From: JBGTCD01 sp041749015
Lineage (GTDB): Bacteria; Bacteroidota; Bacteroidia; Cytophagales; Cyclobacteriaceae
Direction of reading: 5' to 3'
Assembly: GCA_041749015.1 (NCBI GenBank)
Contig: JBGTCD010000007.1
Location: forward strand, 1-41,663
Length of the DNA stretch: 41,663 bases
The translations under genes were made by a program, and so were the position numbers. This document shows positions 39,478-41,663 of this stretch, piece by piece. A model generated the notes under the pieces. The model made no database searches. It saw nothing but the letters and a program-made list of their open reading frames with translations, and was not told where the DNA came from. The first letter of the stretch is position 1. Each line of letters opens with the position of its first letter.

Positions 39478-39924
39478 TTAAATCTTGAGTAAAAAATCAT
39501 CTCTTCTCATACCCCCCTGCTGATATTGATAGACCGTTATTACTGCTTTTTCTAAAACTATTTTTAGAGAATTGAAATCTGGCGGCTTAGTTATGTATAT
39601 GTTTGCTCCATTTAAGAAGGTTTCTTCAATGTCCTTTTGGCTGTTAGATGTAGAATAAATAGCTACGGAAATATTTTTTAGTTTTTCATTGTTTCGTATT
39701 TCTTTTAAACATTGCAGCCCGTCCTTTATGGGCATGTTGAGGTCAAGGAAAAGAAGGTGGGGTAAAAGAGCATCTTTTTCATTAAGGAATTGCATTAATT
39801 CCAATCCGTTGTTGAAGGTTTCAACAATCGTTTTAATTTTTATTTCTGAAAAAATTTCAATGAAAAGAAGGCGATCGGCCTCGTCATCATCTGCAAGCAG
39901 TATAAATAGCGGGTTACTGTCCAT
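39478..39924 (-). CDS. Stand-alone response regulator (receiver domain)
   Basis: A 148-aa CheY/Rcp1-like receiver with no output domain. The acidic pocket is D12-D13 (ADDDEADR), the phosphoacceptor is D61 in LFLDLNMPIKDG, followed by IYSTSNS (Ser/Thr switch) and TKPPD (Lys). It starts 3 bp after the stop of the histidine kinase gene, so the two form a pair. As in other such pairs (phytochrome/Rcp1-type), it probably receives the phosphate from the kinase and passes it on by protein contact. Confidence 0.92.
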   Translation of the reverse strand: MDSNPLFILLADDDEADRLLFIEIFSEIKIKTIVETFNNGLELMQFLNEKDALLPHLLFLDLNMPIKDGLQCLKEIRNNEKLKNISVAIYSTSNSQKDIEETFLNGANIYITKPPDFNSLKIVLEKAVITVYQYQQGGMRRDDFLLKI

Positions 39925-39927
39925 TTG

Positions 39928-41663
39928 TTATGTGGGCACGTAAATATCAAATATAGTTCCTTTATGTAATTCGCTTGTTGCGGTGATGATGCCGTTGTGA
40001 TTGTCAACTATTTTTTTTACGATAGCAAGCCCGATCCCAGTGCCAGCGTATTCTTCCTTACCGTGAAGTTTTTGGAACACCTCAAATATTTTTTCAGCAA
40101 ATTCTTTTTCAAATCCAATGCCGTTGTCAGAAATACTAATGTGGCAGTATTCTTTATGTGGTGTAAGGTTTACTGTATTTATTTTGCTGTATGTTATATT
40201 TACGCTACTAATTTTTATATGCGGTGGTATTTTCGGATTTGAAAATTTGAGTGCGTTGCTAATGAGATTGTGCATCAACTGACGAAACTGAAAGGGAATA
40301 ACTTTTACTTCGCAAATTTCTTTTACTTCTATAACTGCATTCTTTTCTGCAATAGCATCTTTAAATTCTTTTTTTACTTCTTCAATAATTATTTTGAGGT
40401 TAGTGGTTTCAAATTTTCTATCTGCCATGCTTAAACGCGAGAAGGCAAGTAAATCCTGAATGAGTGTTTGCATCCTTCCGGCTGCATTCTGCATCAGGTG
40501 GAAATAATTTTTTCCACTATCGGATAGGTTTTGATTTTCTTTTTCCAATATTCTCCCTGCAATGGTACGGATTTTTCGCAATGGCTCTTGTAAATCGTGA
40601 CTGGAAACATAGGTGAAAGCCTCCAGCTCTTTGTTCATTCTTACAAGCTCTTCGTTAGCTGCCGATAATTCTACAGTTCTTTCAGCCACGGCATCTTCAA
40701 TTTTTTTACGGGCAAGCACCATTTCTGTTACATCATAGGCAATAGTGATGACTCCTGAAATTGTTCCATCGGCTTCATGGTCAGGTTGATAAACGATATT
40801 AAAATATCGCTCTTTCATTTTATCCTTATGCTGTAACCGCGCAAGAATTTCGTTAGCGTAAACAGGAATGCCTGTAGTATAAACTTTATCAAGCATCGCA
40901 GGAAATGGCTGGTCTTTCAATTCTGGCAACACCTGCAAGAGTGTTTTGCCTTCCACCTCATTCCCTTTCCCCCAAAATTCTTTTATCAAATCATTGGCAA
41001 GAGTAACCACCATGTCTTTTCCTTTCACTATCGAAAAAGCAAATGGTGATTGCATGAGCATCATGTGATAACGCTTATTGGTTTCTTCCACCAGCTTCAG
41101 TGCCTTTTGCTCTGCCTCTCGCTGTGCTGTTAATGCTTTTTTTACCATTACCTGAGCGGTTACTTCGTAAGCAATAACCGTAACCCCCGAAATAGTTTCG
41201 TCTGCTTCCAGATAGGGCTGGTAAACAAAATTAAAATATACATCTTCCAGTTTTCCATTGCGCAAAATCGGAGCAAGTAGCTCATCTCCGTGAAAGGGGG
41301 TACCGGTGGTGTAAACCTTGTTAATCAAGTCAGGAAAACCGGAATCTTTAAGTTCAGGTATCACATCAAACAATGGCTTTCCCTCTATGTCCTTGCCTTT
41401 CCCCCAAAATGTTTTAATACTATCATTGGCAAGTGCAATCACCATATTTTTACCTTTTAAAACGGCAAAACCAAAAGGCGATTTCATGAGCATCATGTTA
41501 TACCGCTTTTCGCTCTCTTTAATCTCCTTCAACGCTTTTTGCTCCACTTCATGCTGCGCCTCTAATGCTTTTTTTACTTTCACAGCAGAGGTTACTTCGG
41601 AAGCAATAATGGTAACGCCCGAAATAGTTTCGTCTACTTCACGATAAGGCTGGTAAACAAAAT
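39928..41663 (-). CDS. Multi-PAS sensor histidine kinase (N terminus beyond window)
   Basis: About 578 residues are visible and the frame remains open at the window edge, so an ATG at 41583 inside the repeat array is not the true start. At least two complete and one partial PAS-type units are visible, each about 144 aa (RYNMMLMKSPFGFAVLKG..., RYHMMLMQSPFAFSIVKG..., then ...ISGVITIAYDVTE). A coiled coil (ARKKIEDAVAERTVELSAAN) leads to the HisKA domain with YVSSHDLQEPLRK, then the ATPase with HNLISNALKFSN (N box), SISDNGIGFE (G1) and GTGIGLAIVKKI (G2). No membrane segment is visible. It is followed by its likely response regulator after 3 bp. The sensed signal is unknown. Confidence 0.93.
   Translation of the reverse strand, partial: FVYQPYREVDETISGVTIIASEVTSAVKVKKALEAQHEVEQKALKEIKESEKRYNMMLMKSPFGFAVLKGKNMVIALANDSIKTFWGKGKDIEGKPLFDVIPELKDSGFPDLINKVYTTGTPFHGDELLAPILRNGKLEDVYFNFVYQPYLEADETISGVTVIAYEVTAQVMVKKALTAQREAEQKALKLVEETNKRYHMMLMQSPFAFSIVKGKDMVVTLANDLIKEFWGKGNEVEGKTLLQVLPELKDQPFPAMLDKVYTTGIPVYANEILARLQHKDKMKERYFNIVYQPDHEADGTISGVITIAYDVTEMVLARKKIEDAVAERTVELSAANEELVRMNKELEAFTYVSSHDLQEPLRKIRTIAGRILEKENQNLSDSGKNYFHLMQNAAGRMQTLIQDLLAFSRLSMADRKFETTNLKIIIEEVKKEFKDAIAEKNAVIEVKEICEVKVIPFQFRQLMHNLISNALKFSNPKIPPHIKISSVNITYSKINTVNLTPHKEYCHISISDNGIGFEKEFAEKIFEVFQKLHGKEEYAGTGIGLAIVKKIVDNHNGIITATSELHKGTIFDIYVPT
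40700..41663 (-). repeat. Tandem 432-bp repeat encoding PAS units
   Basis: The block containing ggctggtaaacaaaat at 41648-41663 recurs at 41216-41231 and, with changes, at 40784-40799. The spacing is exactly 432 bp both times, equal to 144 codons. The two right-hand copies are nearly identical near the edge. The array may extend beyond the window. Confidence 0.85.

Noticed and set aside
41581..41583. ATG as the start of the PAS histidine kinase
   Set aside because: The frame continues open to the window edge with sequence matching the preceding PAS repeat, so this Met is internal.
1..41663. CRISPR arrays, phage genes, restriction or defence systems
   Set aside because: No regularly spaced short repeats and no recognisable cas, phage structural, restriction-modification or toxin-antitoxin genes were found on either strand.

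Overview
The window looks like chromosomal DNA of a Bacteroidota bacterium, probably a Cytophagales-type marine or soil heterotroph. The signs are a Bacteroidota-style -7 element (TAnnTTTG) in front of many genes, A-rich translation starts almost without Shine-Dalgarno sequences, lipoproteins with a Bacteroidota look, Na+-NQR, and a PaaABCD epoxidase cluster. No phage, transposase, integrase or CRISPR array was seen. Most of the window is housekeeping or catabolic chromosome; the right-hand 6 kb is AT-richer and more accessory in character.

Layout. 1-2.3 kb: the tail of an unknown protein, then pyrR-pyrB overlapping, then a convergent 97-aa protein. 2.4-5.6 kb: cystathionine beta-synthase facing a phosphoglucomutase/phosphomannomutase. 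5.6-12.6 kb: a mostly minus-strand catabolic block with 4-hydroxyphenylpyruvate dioxygenase, an AlkB-type alkane hydroxylase, a lipoprotein, paaD-paaC-paaB-paaA and a TetR regulator. 12.6-15.5 kb: a membrane protein and the molybdenum cofactor genes mobA, moaC and moeA. 15.5-18.3 kb: a low-GC segment with a secreted S9 peptidase, bracketed by two copies of the last 149 bp of moeA. 18.3-23.3 kb: a bifunctional class A PBP, a YtxH protein, tRNA-Leu(CAG), an M42 aminopeptidase, the fluoride channel CrcB and a membrane protein. 23.3-29.2 kb: a tiny lipoprotein with cmk, then nqrABCDE ending in a terminator without nqrF. 29.2-31.5 kb: DUF502, an M50 protease with CBS domains and an acyl-CoA thioesterase. 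31.5-38.7 kb, all minus: mnmA, an SDR, an AI-2E-type transporter, a Pr6Pr-like membrane protein, a Na+/Ca2+ antiporter, and a CNNM/CBS protein with a coupled 44-aa ORF. 38.7-41.7 kb: two unknown proteins, a stand-alone response regulator, and the C-terminal part of a multi-PAS histidine kinase that runs off the end of the window.

How the genes work together. PaaABCD would epoxidise phenylacetyl-CoA, HPD feeds tyrosine into homogentisate, and AlkB hydroxylates alkyl chains, so the 5.6-12.6 kb block reads as oxygen-dependent catabolism under a TetR regulator. Na+-NQR supplies respiratory sodium export. Both multisubunit redox clusters (Paa and Nqr) lack precisely their FAD/[2Fe-2S] reductase subunit (PaaE and NqrF).

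The most notable structures are the duplicated moeA tail around the S9 peptidase, a PaaB with two tandem PaaB-like domains, an exact 432-bp tandem PAS repeat in the kinase, and two small genes (48 and 44 aa). I found no convincing new multi-gene system. The moeA-tail/S9 segment is the best candidate for a recent rearrangement.
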